DNA of 64,000 bases from Chamaecyparis obtusa (GCA_027943335.1 BSBK01001534.1:2689501-2753500), one strand, 5' to 3'; positions 1-11,092 are shown, counted from the stretch's first letter. The notes: a model not told the origin generated them from the sequence alone. Numbers and translations are program-made.

Positions 1-548
1 AGCTTTCCCCAATTCATTATTGTGAAGGATCATTGTACTCATTTAGAACTTAAGTCCTACTTGAGTCTATTAGGTCATATTCCTTTCGAATGTGCATTTG
101 GAAAAGGACAAGTGATCTAACTTGCTTCCTTTTTTCTATTTTACATTTTTGTGAACCAAACTCATAACATTTCCAATTTTGATTTGGTGTCTAGATTTGA
201 TTTTCATTGTTGTTTTAGGCATTTAGTATTTATTTTATCAATTTTAGATGCATTCATTAATTAAAAAAGACATAAAAAAAGAAACTTGCACTTATCTCAA
301 AGTCCTATTTCATTCTTGCATTTCCTATTCATTCTTGCATTTCCTTTTCATTCTTGCATGTGTCACAGAATAAAAAATGAAAAAATATTTCATTCAATGC
401 ATTATTGTATGTATTTTCATTTGCATTCTATGAATGAAGTTGTTATCATCATTTGCTAGTTCAATTTAAAGTTTTTTTCAAGAATTTTAAAGTTTCCTTT
501 CATGCATATGATGATTGCCTAGTTCTTCATTTCATCCATATCCATAAT
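1..548. other. Unassigned AT-rich flank with a short retroelement-like tail
   Basis: Positions 1-120 translate without a stop in frame 1 up to a TAA at 118-120. The peptide is hydrophobic and basic (it contains SYLSLLGHIPFECAFGKG) and could be the C-terminal tail of a polyprotein, but I do not recognise the family. The rest, to about 548, is AT-rich with runs such as repeated 'cattcttgcatttcc' at 310-355, and shows no coding signal. Confidence 0.35.
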
Positions 549-1016
549 ACTCCCTCTCAAAAATTTATCCCAGCCATGAGAACATTTTAGCACAAGAAGA
601 GCTTATTAATAATTATTCAAAGAATCTCCCTCCTAAGGATGAGACTTTGAAGGATGATGTTGATCCTTCTCCTAAAATGTACCTTTCTTATGAATATATT
701 TTGGTTCAAGAGAAGGATATTTTACCTTACTTTCATTCCAATCCCTTCCCCGTTAGGGATGAAGCTTTAGTAAATTATGATTATTCCTCTCCTAAAGATA
801 TCGCTATTTGGCATGAACCACTAGACAATGATGTTGATTATTTTGTAGTCCATGAAAAGACCTTAATAAAAAATGATATTGTTGACATTTCTTCTACTTC
901 TTTTATATATCTTTCCTCTAGAGATTGCACTTTTAAACTTGATGTTCATCCTTTTCCTAATATGTTCCCCCTTTATGAGCATATTTTGGAGCAAGAGGAG
1001 GATATTATTGCTTAGG
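549..1016 (+). pseudogene. Repeat-containing ORF just upstream of a polypurine tract, retroelement 3' ORF-like
   Basis: An open frame runs from after a TAA at about 546 to the TAG at 1014-1016, about 155 codons. It has no convincing ATG near its beginning, so it is probably a C-terminal piece. The translation holds three diverged copies of one motif: HENILAQEELI, YEYILVQEKDIL and YEHILEQEEDII. Acidic, Pro- and Asp-rich linkers (DDVDPSPK, DVHPFPN) lie between them. The stop codon overlaps a purine run (ggggga aaa, 1016-1024) followed by TG. That is the arrangement expected of a polypurine tract and 3' LTR, so I infer the last ORF of an LTR retrotransposon. I do not recognise the protein family. 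A host gene cannot be excluded but seems unlikely here. Confidence 0.4.
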
Positions 1017-1025
1017 GGGAAAATG

Positions 1026-2503
1026 GTGTCAATGAATTTAGCAATGTAAACTATGTGAGATGTGTTAATTAGTTAACCATTTCCACACTAACATTAGAAA
1101 TACAAGAGAAAGAGGGGCTTCTAGGCATAACTCTCAATATAACCTAGGTTAGATTAGCAAAACCCAATATGATGAGGGGATGCTAATGCTAAGCCCAAAT
1201 TATACTAACAAAGTATACATGAAAGTCCTCTTTCATGCAATGTAAGATTTGATTAAAGTTGTGTAAATGTACTTGTAAAATTGAACTAATTGATTTAGCG
1301 AGATAATCAATAGAGATCTACGTACCAAATGCAAGCAATCAAACCAATTAAGATGTGAAAGAAGATATAAAGTAAGATGTGAAATGGATAATGAGGTGCT
1401 CACCTTGAAATGTCAAGAGTAATATGCTTTTATGCTTTGAAAACTGTTGTTCTGAACCTGTAGCTGAAATTTTGACTGTGGATTTGCGATCACAACCGAA
1501 AACCTAGAAAATATTGAAAAACTCAAGCTGTCAGGAACATGTCGATCAAGTCACCGTGTTCCCAAGGAACTTTACTAAAGTCAACCCATATTTTTCTAGT
1601 AGATCTTTGTCTGGAACTTCCAAATCTGTACCTTCAATTCTGAGATCTTGGTCCTGCACACATAAAACTAAGTTTTGGGGTTGGGGTGGATAAGGAATTT
1701 CCTTGGTTAATCGCTAGATTAAGAAATCAACCTTGAATTGAAATGTAAATGTATAAATGAAACAAGAAAAGTGTAAATATTCACCTTGCTTGAAGAAACC
1801 CTTGTCCAGAAGGATTTTGTGATGTTTGTATGTTGATCTTGAACTTGCAATGTAGGAAATCTCCACAAATACTATGGATCTAAAAAAATCACTTCATGGA
1901 GCCATGGATTTAAGTGTGCATCAAATGAAGAAGATGATGAATTCCTCAATGTAGATATCCTCCCTTGATGGCCAACAAAGTGCTAGATCTTGAAGAGGAA
2001 AGATGCCCACAAAGGATCTTTGAATCTTTGAAGATGTGAATGCTTGAATGTTTGAATTCTTGAGCACTTGAACATGATATTTTTGTAGTGTATATGTCTC
2101 TCAAAATGAGGTTCCTAGGCTTCCTTTTATACTATTTTATGGGCGGGAAAACAAAGCAAGCTAACAGGGTCACCAAATTTTACAAATTAAATTCTAGAGA
2201 CAACACCGGGCCCAAGGCTCATAACCCCCGGGGAATAGGTCAACCTATTCTAGAATAGGTCAACCTAGTCAACCTATTTTTGAGGAACAGGTTGACTTGG
2301 TCAACTTGTTCCAAGGTTGGCCCATAGGGAGCCAACCCTGAGGTGTCAAAGAATACATAGTTGAAAAGGGAGAAAATATGGCTGAACGGGATAAAAAGGG
2401 AACTAAGCACGAATCCATCCATGGTCTAAAATTTTGATAAAGGATGAGAGCTAAAAGGTCTTAAATGAGGAGTGTGTCTATTTTAAGATAGTACATTTAG
2501 CCC
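1026..2503. repeat. Probable LTR-derived sequence, family and limits unclear
   Basis: No coding signal. The left edge follows the purine run at 1016-1024 and begins TGGTGTCAATG. The right edge, read on the minus strand, begins TGTACTATC directly after a purine-rich stretch (2504-2520, minus strand aaagtaggggctaaa). Both ends therefore look like LTR starts in opposite orientation, and at least two LTR pieces may abut here. Positions 2233-2315 hold a cluster of GGTCAA/TTGAC motifs with internal inverted symmetry. I could not find the internal junction. Confidence 0.35.
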
Positions 2504-2520
2504 CTACTTTAGCATGAGTA

Positions 2521-3503
2521 TGAGTTACCTCAAACTCACGGTAAAGTAGATCGAAAAGAAAAAGTTGAACTTATCATGGCTAAGGAGATGAAGAAATCAT
2601 CAAGGCCCCAAGATACTTGAGTCTTCATCATATCCAAAGCCAAAAAATAAGAGAGATTCCACTAACAAAAAAGTGTAGCCAACTTGCCCAATAAGGTTTA
2701 TGTTCCTTATTGTGAACTACAAAAAACAAAAGAAAAAGAAAAAAGGGGGTGCAACTAAAGGTGGTATTGAATGGTCTAGAAAGTGTATGTGGCATGCTAG
2801 TCAACTCATCAAAGGATTCAACTTCGAGGGAACTCCATGTCCCAAAAAGAAGAATCGAAAGACAATCTAGGAATAAGGATGCGTGTGTCCTTAAGAGATC
2901 AAAAGGTGATCAGGCTTCCAAGATTGTCAATAGTCCCAAGAAGGATCAAGAACAAGGATTGGGCCTCCCAAACTATCAGTGATCCAAAGAGAGATCCAAA
3001 AGAGAAAAGTGTTCCCATGAACTATCAATAGTTTGATAGAGGAGACAAAATAAAAAATGTGCTTGTGTGCAAAAGTGAGTAGAGTGTATGCACCCATGTT
3101 AAAGCGATTGCAAATGCCTCAACAGGAGCAATGGCTTTAACAGAAGCGTACACTCATCCATGAAGAATGTTTCCACTATGAAATGCCCCAAAGAGAGAAC
3201 ATTCCAAGGGAAATGAACACATAACAAAAGAGAGAACACAGAGGGATCCACTAAATTTAGGGTCACTATGATCATATGATAATATGCAATATTATATCAA
3301 GTATGAAATGTCATCATTCCCCAAAGGAAGTAGAACTACAACACAATGTAGGAAAAAACACGTAAGATACACGAAGATGAGTTTTTTTGGCCTGACAACA
3401 CATAGATAAAAAAGAATCATTGCTACTATGTCACAAGCATCCAAGTAGAATACACAAGGGCACATTTACTAAAAATAGAACATATACAACACAACATGTA
3501 ACT
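2521..3503. other. Unassigned repeat-like sequence
   Basis: Short purine-rich ORFs occur on the plus strand (2749-2982), but their composition is low complexity (many aagaga, aaagag runs). Phrases such as 'ccaaagagaga' and 'tcccatgaactatcaatag' recur in diverged form. I read this as internal untranslated sequence of a degraded minus-strand LTR element whose LTR would start at 2503. There is no domain I can name. Confidence 0.3.
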
Positions 3504-4390
3504 GATGAATTTACTAATTTTTGTAATGAGCATGGAATCAAAAGATAGGTATTTGCACCAAGGACACCTCAGCAAAATGGCATTGCTGAAAGGAGGAACA
3601 AGTCTATAATTGACTGTGCTAGAACATTGATGATACAAAAGAATGTTGCTCAGACATATTGGAGGGAAGTTGTTAGTACAACTGTGTATGTTCTTAACCA
3701 AGTACAACTGAAGAAGGACTCCAACTGAACACCTTATGAGCTATGGTTTGGATGCAAACCAACTATAAGTTATTTCATAATTTTTGGAAGTAAATGCTTT
3801 ATTTTGAAAGATGAGAGAAATGGAAAATTTGATTCTAAAGGAGATGAAGGGATATTTCTGGGATATTCCACTACAAGTAAAGCATATAAATGTTTGAATA
3901 AGGTTACAAATAAGATAGTTGAAAGTACTAATGTTTGTGTTGATGAGTTTGACAACAAGAACATAGAGGAAAGTACAAAGGAACTGGAAGACTACAGTAG
4001 ATTCACCTACATTGAATATCCAGAGTATCTACTGACGCTGCAAGCTATGACAACTGGTCAACAGGGAAACAATATAAGACAACAAGCAACATCAATCGAT
4101 GAACAAGATGGAGCTACCGAGCAAGAAAATGACCCTGAGTAGGATGAGCAAGAAAGGAGAAATCAAGTTTTGGCTAGTTTTGTCAGAAGACATCATCCCG
4201 AGACACAAATCATTGGAGACAAACATGCTGGAATGCAAACTAGAAGCAAAAAAAGACAAGGTACATGTCTAATTTGTGAATTTGAACCTAAAACTGTGAA
4301 AGTTGCATTAGAGAATGAAGAATGGGTTAATGCAATGAAGGAGGAAATAGAGAAAATAGAGAACAAAAAAATAGGAGAGAGATACAAATA
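3504..4390 (+). pseudogene. Copia integrase C-terminal fragment
   Basis: One reading frame covers the segment with only a few in-frame stops (TAG after GIKR, TGA near 3728, TAG at about 4140). It starts within the integrase core (DEFTNFCNEHGIKR) and contains the catalytic-Glu context NGIAERRNKS. It continues through the integrase C-terminal region (TPYELWFG, GIFLGYSTTSKAYKC) into the linker before reverse transcriptase (EEWVNAMKEEIEKIE), where it stops. No LTR, primer site or reverse transcriptase follows, so this is a fragment truncated at both ends. The same region of the fuller Copia copy at 52685-53545 is clearly homologous, so both belong to one family. It is not functional. Confidence 0.85.
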
Positions 4391-4482
4391 GAAGAATCAC
4401 ACAACATGTTTGACTACTTTGTCATTTTCTAGCAATGGAGTAGTCAAAAATCATCTAAAGTAATCTAAACAAAACATATAAC

Positions 4483-5710
4483 TGTAGACACTTAAAATCA
4501 ACCCTTAACATTATAATTATTTAATTATATTTTTTATATTCTTCTACTTATTTAATTAAATTCATTTCATTGATTTTGGTTCATTATTTCTATAGTATTT
4601 AAATTTAATTCAAATAACCTCTCTTTAAGTGTATTAAATTTTATTTAATACCTTTCCTCCATTTAATCTCTTTTAAATAAATTTTAATTTATAAAATTCC
4701 CCTCACATTCTATTATTCTCCTAAACCATGATTAGTCTAATTTTTAATTAGATTAATCATAAATCTAGACCTAGATCCTACCCTACTCACATCACTCTCA
4801 ATAAATAGACCTACTTGCTAATTACCTAAGGTTAATTAGGCTAATTTTTGGATTCCTACACCCATTCATCCTAATTATTTGCTCACACGTGTGGGAAAAT
4901 TTCTAAAAATTTACTTTTCAAAAGAATTCCAAAAATGTGTAAAACAAGGTTTCTTACAACCTTAATGACATTTTCTTACATTTGCTAAAAATGTTTCATT
5001 GGACAAAACCTATGACACCTATGCCACATCTCTTACACATGTGTACTTGAATTACACATTGGCCCATCACATCTCAAGTTTCTCACACATGTGTGATCAA
5101 ACTTGAACTCTTGCATGGCTTATGTGTCCCTCATTCGGCACCTATGTGGATACCACATGTGATCCACCTCACCTCAGCCCTCCAAAATCCTATAAATAGG
5201 AGCCTTGCCAAGAGTAAATCATCCATCATTTTTTGTATTTAGAGTTATCATACTAGTTTGTTGCTTGTAGTTATATCATTGCATTTAGTGATGTTTACTA
5301 GCTTGTTTTATAGTTTCTTGCATTAATTAGTAGTGGATAGTTTCCATTTAGTGTATTCCTACTTCTCATATCCATATTGAATGCTTGAGACTAGTTCTTT
5401 ATAACTAGTTCTTGAGTTCATTCAATACCATCTTCATTTAGTTAGCATTTATTCTCTTACATTCATCACTTCTTCTAATCAAAGTGGGATCTCAATATAT
5501 TGTGTTGAGAGAGCACACCCACAACCATCTCTAAGAGCTTAAATCAAGCAAGTCTAGGGTGCACTTGCCTCATGCTCATCGGAGCTTGTGGTAGAGGACT
5601 TTTGTTTTGGTTTTGTAAGCTTATAAAATATTAGATTACTATTGAATATTTTGTTTATCCCTAATGTTTTCATGTTTGAGCTTGGTACCAATAGGTAGGT
5701 TTTCATCACA
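4483..5710 (+). repeat. 5' LTR of Tat-like gypsy element T-A
   Basis: The segment starts TGTAGACACTTAAAATC and ends ..CACA. It is directly followed, after a few bases, by a primer-binding-type sequence (tttggcacgcccggtgggac, 5716-5735) of the form seen in non-chromovirus Ty3/gypsy elements. A TATA-box-like tataaatagg lies at 5191-5200, placed as expected for an LTR promoter. Length is about 1.2 kb. The partner LTR is not in the window, so the target duplication cannot be checked. Confidence 0.7.
5191..5200 (+). promoter_or_regulatory. Putative TATA box in the T-A LTR
   Basis: The motif tataaatagg lies 520 bases before the LTR end and is followed by a polymorphic C/T-rich stretch. Similar tataaaag/tataaaaa motifs, often followed by caaggct, occur in the other Tat-like LTRs at 23890, 43982, 47153 and, on the minus strand, 10453 and 41517. 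This supports a shared core promoter. Confidence 0.5.
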
Positions 5711-5715
5711 TATAT

Positions 5716-5735
5716 TTTGGCACGCCCGGTGGGAC
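5716..5735 (+). other. Primer-binding site of T-A
   Basis: The sequence tttggcacgcccggtgggac abuts the LTR end. The same type of site (ggcacccaccatgggg) follows the T-B LTR at 43106, and a related one (minus strand tggcgcccactgtcggg) follows the T-C LTR near 41050. I do not name the tRNA. Confidence 0.65.
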
Positions 5736-6599
5736 CCACGTCCCTGAATTTAAACTCATTTTCTTCAAATTTTTGTCATTCTTGAAAACTGTCACATAGT
5801 GTCGTCTCCGCCCTGGAATGATCATCTATGTAGATTGGAATCTCCACTTGGGTTTAAAAAGGACTTAAAATTTTAATACTTATAAGTGTTTTTTGGGATA
5901 TTTTAGATTTTTTACTCTTGGGTTTCTATTAGGACATTGATTTTATAGAGTTAAATGCTATCAAAATATTTCAAAAAATTATTTTAAGCACAGTAAATTG
6001 AATCTAGTTTCTAAACTATCATCTGCATAGGTTGACCGGTGTCTCAGTTGATTGTCATCTGTGACTGTGTTTAGTCATCTGCGCTCCTCAAAAATAGTGA
6101 TGTCAGATGTCAAGTATACTTTTTTGAGTTTTCATTAAACAGTCGTCTGTGCTTTCTGAAAGTCATCTATGACTTTTGACTATCATTTGTTATAGTCGAT
6201 TGGTGTCTGTGCATACTGTTATCTGCACCTTGTAACAAAATGTTTTAATTTTATAGAAAGCTTTTGTGTTACTGATTCATCTGGTTTTTGTAGCACCTCA
6301 AATCTGAAGATTGAATACCCAAAACTACTAATATTGTGTGTTGCAAGACATTGATAAAAGACATTCCCAAACATCAAATTACTCACTCTTTTATCTTGTA
6401 GGTTTCCTAGGAGATACAAGAAAATGTTGTGTTTTCTTTAATTTATTTCTTAGGCACATTAACAAAAGTTCACTTGTAGTATTTTATTAAGTGATAGGGG
6501 AGTATGCTCTTGTATTTATGAGAGAATCAGGAACCTAGACTCATTTGATAATATACTTAGAAAGGAACTTTGGGAATTATTTTATATCTTATTTGTATA

Positions 6600-6966
6600 T
6601 CATATTCTGTTTTCTCTTTACATCCCCTCTCTCTTTTGACCTTGCGGCACCCTCCTCTTCTTTCTCTCAAACCTTGGTAGTTTTATCTCCTAATTTTGTA
6701 GTCTTTCTAGTCACCTTTCCAACTTTGCATAGTTTTCCATGTTGTTTCTTTTTATCCCATAGGATTAGCTTGGTCTGCATATTCATTCTTATGATTCTTG
6801 CATTCTCTCTTTCCTGATGATGGATCACGGAGTGTGATCCGAAACGTTGATGCCAAAAATTAACACAATCAAATCCAGAAATGCTCATGAATTGATAATA
6901 TGGATTGTGGAAATCTGATATCACTAATGAACAATATTGCTTGATGTGTTTGGGAGAAAACAACAT
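6600..6966 (+). mobile_element. Penelope-like element tail fragment (putative)
   Basis: A long pyrimidine-rich tract (6600-6812) leads into a hammerhead-like core at 6814. It is followed by a segment containing acacaatcaaatccagaaa and tatggattgtggaaa. The last part matches, in order, the minus-strand content of the small insertion at 9895-10015 (acacaatcgaatccagaaac ... gtggattgtggaaac), so the two are copies of one mobile repeat. Penelope-like retroelements are known to carry hammerhead motifs in their terminal repeats, and a conifer family has been described. The family assignment here is inference. No reverse transcriptase or GIY-YIG domain is visible. Confidence 0.45.
6814..6876 (+). ncRNA. 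Hammerhead ribozyme-like motif (degenerate)
   Basis: CTGATGA (6814-6820) is followed by a perfect 7-bp stem II (GGATCAC 6822-6828, GTGATCC 6834-6840, loop GGAGT) and then GAAAC (6841-6845). A candidate stem III pairs TTGAT (6847-6851) with ATCAA (6868-6872). The presumed cleavage triplet is ATC (6873-6875). Deviations are one extra base between CTGATGA and stem II, a mismatched stem III base, and a weak stem I (TTTC at 6810-6813 could pair with GAAA at 6879-6882). It is probably a decayed motif rather than an active ribozyme. Confidence 0.45.
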
Positions 6967-8867
6967 TGGATAGGAGATTATTCTCTTTTTCCCTTGAGGG
7001 AAAATAAAAAATCTAGACTCCTTTCATTGCCAATCCATGATTTTTGAATTCATCCTGTAGATGGGCATGTTTGTTGACATAAAAACCTTCTAGGAATGAC
7101 CCATGTGAGAATGAGGTGTAAGCCCACCACTCTAACTCATGTTAAGTAAATTTTTTTCTTGAGGTTAAAGCCTCAGAACCCAGATACCATTTGAGCTTAT
7201 AAATGAATCTCACCTAGCACATTAGTAGGGCCTTGTGGTCTAAATCACATTTACATGACTACATATGCTAAGGTGCTTTGTGGGGCTATAGGCCTAAATC
7301 ATGCTTGCACAGACACAAGGAATGTATCTGAATGGAGACCGTCACTAAGATTCTTAGATTAGAAGCTACCTGGTTCACCTCTGAAACTGTGATAATCCAA
7401 GTGCAAGGAGGATAGTAACCTCCCCAAGACACATGCCATAATGTCCCTTTTTGAGTGTTTGGAGTCGGATAATATGACATCTTGACTAGAGCCATTGTGT
7501 TCTTGGTGATGACCATATTATGATTGTCTCTTGAAGTGTTCCTAAGCCAACAAGTGAGGATTTTCATGCTCTACCAATTCTTTAGGGTAGGAACTGTGTT
7601 TGACTATCTGCAATAAATGTTTTCTCAAGACCATACACCTCAAAAATGTTATTTTGCATCAGCTTCATTGTCACTATTACTTGTCTCCTGCAAGGATACT
7701 TTGTCCCTTGTGGGATTGTTGTCAGACATGTGACTATTAATTTTTTGGTTTGAATGCTTGCAAATTGGATCTTTCCATTGATTGAATTGATTGAAAATCA
7801 AACTAGAAACCTAATTGGCCATAATTCATCAAAACACCCTAAAATATAAGTGGTCATCTCCGACCTGGAATGGTCATCTCCACAGATTTTCATCTACATC
7901 TGGGAATCATCATCTTTGATTGAAAACAGTGAGTTATCTAACTTGTCAAACACATAAATAATTAGGCTTTCTAGAGACCCCTGAAATCACTTGTTCCAAA
8001 AGACAGATCTGCTCAATCAAAATCAAATTTCGTTTGAGATATGACCAATTCAAGAAAACATAACACAGTGAAACTTCCAATTTCCTGAGTCTATAGAGAA
8101 AAGAAAATAGTTGATACAAAGGCTAGAGTCAACACATCCTATTCTAAATGTATCCAAAGGACTCTTGAAGCCAATGAGAAGTTTGATAAAATCAGCTATA
8201 ACAATCAGGTTGCTAATTTTGTTGCCAAGAACAAAGTGAACATGGCCTTTATCACTTGGGAATCCTACAATTAAGCACCATTGACCTTCATCATTTTCCA
8301 ATCACTCATCATTTCCACATCCTTGATCACATCTTCCTTCATCCACACTTCAAATCATTAGGATCATTAATCAAATTCTTGAACTTTAAATCAAAATCAA
8401 ATCAATCCATCTTTCACACCTTAATCAAGCAATAGGGTGAAAGAATCAATCCAATAGTATCACATAAACCTTTAATCAAAGAAAACATTAATCCCTTTCT
8501 ACTTTGAGAATTGAATCTTTCTCTAGTAGTTTTAATCCAATCCTATTTTGTTTGGGGATCATCATTCTATCACCCAAATAAGAGAAGATTTTAAATCAAG
8601 TCAAATCTTTTGTTTGCATAATAACAAGGTCTTGTTTCACCTAGGTTTATCCCAAACCTTTAAATCAATCTCTAAGGCTTAGTTCCTCTTTAATCCAATC
8701 AATCAAATCAATCCCAAATCAAATACAATCAATCCTCGAGGCTTAGTCCTCTTAATCCAATCCAAATCCTAGTACAAGTTGTTACTAATTCATCACTTTA
8801 TTTCCTCCTCTCATCATCTTCCATTGATCTTTCAACATCCTTCAATCCAACTCAAAGTCACTCATGC

Positions 8868-8970
8868 ATGGTACTTACCCAAGCTCAAGCCAAGATAAGA
8901 CAAGAATCTATCACCATGGATAACAATCAAGAAATAATTGACCAAGAAGAATTCAATGACGATGAATAAT
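8868..8970 (+). pseudogene. gag N-terminus of T-A, cut by T-B
   Basis: An ATG at about 8868 opens a frame (MVLTQAQAKIRQ ... DQEEFNDDE) that stays open to the junction with the next LTR at 8971. It is Gln-, Glu- and Asp-rich, as retrotransposon gag N-termini often are, and it lies where gag is expected, downstream of the LTR, primer site and leader. The remainder would lie beyond the far end of T-B, outside the window. Only about 33 residues are visible, so the call rests mainly on position. Confidence 0.4.
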
Positions 8971-9226
8971 TGTAATCACCTAAAAATGGTCACCTAAACC
9001 ATAAGCCCTTGATCTTAATTATTTCATCAAGAAAACCCTAATTTTGTTCATATTTCCTAAGTCCTAAACTAAGGCAATTCAATTCATCAATTTGATCTTA
9101 TCTATATCCCATTCAATTGTTGCACTTGATCTCATTTAATTAATTAATTCTTAAAGCCTTAAGGTTATTGGAAATTAAATCAATTCTATATCATTTATTT
9201 AATTAATATTCTAAATATTCTGATTA
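8971..9226 (+). repeat. T-B 5' LTR, left part
   Basis: It starts TGTAATCACCTAAAAATGG, closely matching the LTR start of T-D at 43469 (TGTAATCACCTGAAAATTG). The sequence is interrupted by a LINE-like insertion at about 9227 and resumes at 42264. The bases ataat precede it as a possible target duplication, but the partner lies outside the window. Confidence 0.65.
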
Positions 9227-9868
9227 TTGGAAAAATCGGGTTTTGAAGGGGCCCCGAAATCATTTACAAAGCTAATAGAAAAAGATCAAAGAAGACTACA
9301 CAAAAAGAAGAGGGTACAACAATGAACTACCCATAGAAGGGCTACAAGGGCACCAACAGAAGAAACAACACAAAAAACACCAGCCCAAAAGACCAAAAAC
9401 TAGCACGAGATCCAGTCTAAATGAACGAATACATGATCCCTACTTTTTCTTCAAGAGTCTTCTCAATTTTGGCCTGGATATTGTCCATCTGACCAATGAC
9501 ATGCTTCACCTCATCAACATTTTTCTTCAGAATGGGAGACTTCTTCTTGACACTCCCATGGGTTCTGGAACTAGGCCCACCGAAAGCCTCTGGGGAATCA
9601 TTCTTGTGATCACTATCCTCCTCGGGACCATTGTCCAGCAAATTAACCACATCCTTAAGATTGATGTTGGATGCTTTCATGCTATCCTTGCTATGTTGGA
9701 AGATGTCAATGATGGTACTCTCCATATTGTCCATTTTTTTTAAATCTCAAAAGAAGAAGGATTAGGGTTATTATTATCCTTCTTGAGATAAGTGTCCATT
9801 TTCTCTTGAAGGCTGACATTCTTAGCTTCGAGCTTCTTGCACTTTAGATTAATCCTTTTAATCTCGTG
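9227..9868 (-). pseudogene. LINE-like ORF with coiled coil, 3' part (left of the T-C insertion)
   Basis: Read on the minus strand, the frame enters from 42263-42145, is interrupted by T-C, and resumes at 9868. The joined translation runs through charged, coiled-coil-like sequence (HEIKRINLKCKKLEAKN; later NVDEVKHVIGQMDNIQAKIE) and ends at the stop at about 9417. One in-frame stop lies near 9741. The remaining 190 bases resemble a T-rich 3' untranslated tail ending in ggggccccttcaaaacccg. An approximate 15-17-bp duplication (attctaaat..gatta) flanks the whole unit at 9208-9226 and 42264-42280. The variable-length duplication, lack of LTRs and truncated 5' end suggest a LINE, but I see no reverse transcriptase or endonuclease, so the protein stays unassigned. 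Confidence 0.45.
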
Positions 9869-9873
9869 GAAGC
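9869..9873 (+). repeat. Target-site duplication GAAGC, left copy (T-C)
   Basis: GAAGC directly precedes the LTR start TGTATGAAC. The identical pentamer directly follows the other LTR at 42140-42144. Removing T-C and one copy restores a continuous reading frame through the LINE-like ORF. Confidence 0.9.
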
Positions 9874-11092
9874 TGTATGAACTAAATATGGGCCAAATCT
9901 ATTAAGTTTCCACAATCCACACGTATGATTATATTAGTTTCTGGATTCGATTGTGTAGAATTTTTTCCCATCCAGATGGGAAAAAATTCTACACAATCGA
10001 ATCCAGAAACTAACATAAATATGGGTCTTTGATTTAGCTCTACACTTCAACATAGTCATTATTCACTAGTTACAGCCAAGAATGAATATCAGATTACTCA
10101 TCTTGCATGTCTGAATGATTCGACCCATTTCCTTCTATCTAGGTAGGGTTTGAAATTTGCTCTCAGAATTAAGAGTCCTGCAACCATAGACTAACACTAA
10201 AATGAAGGATTTATGCAGTTTTAATCTAGAAATGGATGTGCAATTAATCTAGAAATGAGATTAAGCTAGTTATAATAAAAGAAAACTAGGCTAAGAAATG
10301 AAGTGCATGATTAAGCTAAACATGATATACTAATCTACAAATGAAGATTATACTAAGAATTGAAAGCTTCAATGCAAAAGGAGTTATGGTGACAATGTGA
10401 CAACACTTCATTGCTCAAAAAGTTGGAATCCTTTGAATGAGGAAAGAGGGTTCTTTTATAGAATCCCAAGTTCAATCAATGGTTGATATTGAATCAAACG
10501 AATGGTGGAGATTGAATGAGAGATCGGTTCAAAATAGAAAGTTCTCAACAAAGAGGCAATCAACTGCTTGTTTTTGTCTGTTTTAAAGTTGTTAACTGTT
10601 TTATTCCTCTTTTTTATTTTCAATTAAATCAAAGTTTCCTTTTGTGAACTGAAGAGAAAATTTGAAGAGAATATTTAATTCAAATAAATACAACATTTCC
10701 TCATAAGTGGATTTTCTTTATTATTTGAATAATTAAATTAAAATTTTAAGATAAGGATATTTATTTAAAATCAAATATTTATTTAATTCCTTTTTATGTA
10801 TTTTAGCTAAAGAGGGTGGATTTAATTTAATTAAAGTGCTAGGACTTTATAATTAAATTAATTTATCATAAGGTTTATTTAGCCAATAAATGTCAATATT
10901 TAGGAATTAAATATGATACGTGATTGATGCAAATTTAAGGTTTTTTGCATTTGACACTAAGTCAAGTAGAGTTAATCAAAAGACAGAATTGCCTAGTACA
11001 ATAGGACTTTGATGATTTAGAAATTTGATAGAATGAGACTAAATGCAACAAAATTGGTTAGGATAGCAAGATGCCAATTTTGGGGTATTACA
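9874..11092 (-). repeat. 3' LTR of T-C (minus-strand Tat element)
   Basis: The segment from TGTATGAACTAAATATG to ..TTGGGGTATTACA matches 41071-42139 throughout (about 90% or better by eye), apart from a 121-base insertion at 9895-10015. On the element's strand it starts TGTAATACCCC and ends GTTCATACA. The polypurine tract aaagaggggcaaaa (minus strand) lies directly outside at 11093-11106. A minus-strand tataaaag is at 10453-10460. Confidence 0.9.
9895..10015. mobile_element. Small palindromic insertion related to the Penelope-like tail
   Basis: This 121-base insert is absent from the partner LTR. It is bracketed by a 12-base duplication with one difference (taaatatgggcc 9883-9894, taaatatgggtc 10016-10027). 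It contains a perfect inverted repeat with 39-base arms (9934-9972 and 9975-10013) and a 2-base spacer. Its left portion on the minus strand matches the sequence downstream of the hammerhead-like core at 6860-6915. I infer two copies of the same element end joined tail-to-tail, as happens when a retroelement end is copied in inverted form. Confidence 0.65.

Larger units (their letters stand above)
5736..8867 (+). other. Leader of T-A with repeated 'tcatct' words and a nested Penelope-like tail
   Basis: This 3.1-kb stretch lies between the T-A primer site and its gag start and has no long ORF. At 5790-6235 the word tcatctg/gtcatct recurs about a dozen times. A longer phrase (ctccgccctggaatgatcat at about 5806) recurs in diverged form at 7850-7890 (ctccgacctggaatggtcat). 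Between the two zones, about 6550-6970 is a pyrimidine-rich segment ending in a hammerhead-like core (separate entry). Positions 6970-7840 have no assignable content. Confidence 0.5.

Noticed and set aside
7286..8301. Minus-strand ORFs of 93 and 83 codons at 7286-7567 and 8050-8301.
   Set aside because: They lie in the leader of T-A, have no recognisable motif, and have lengths expected by chance in six frames.
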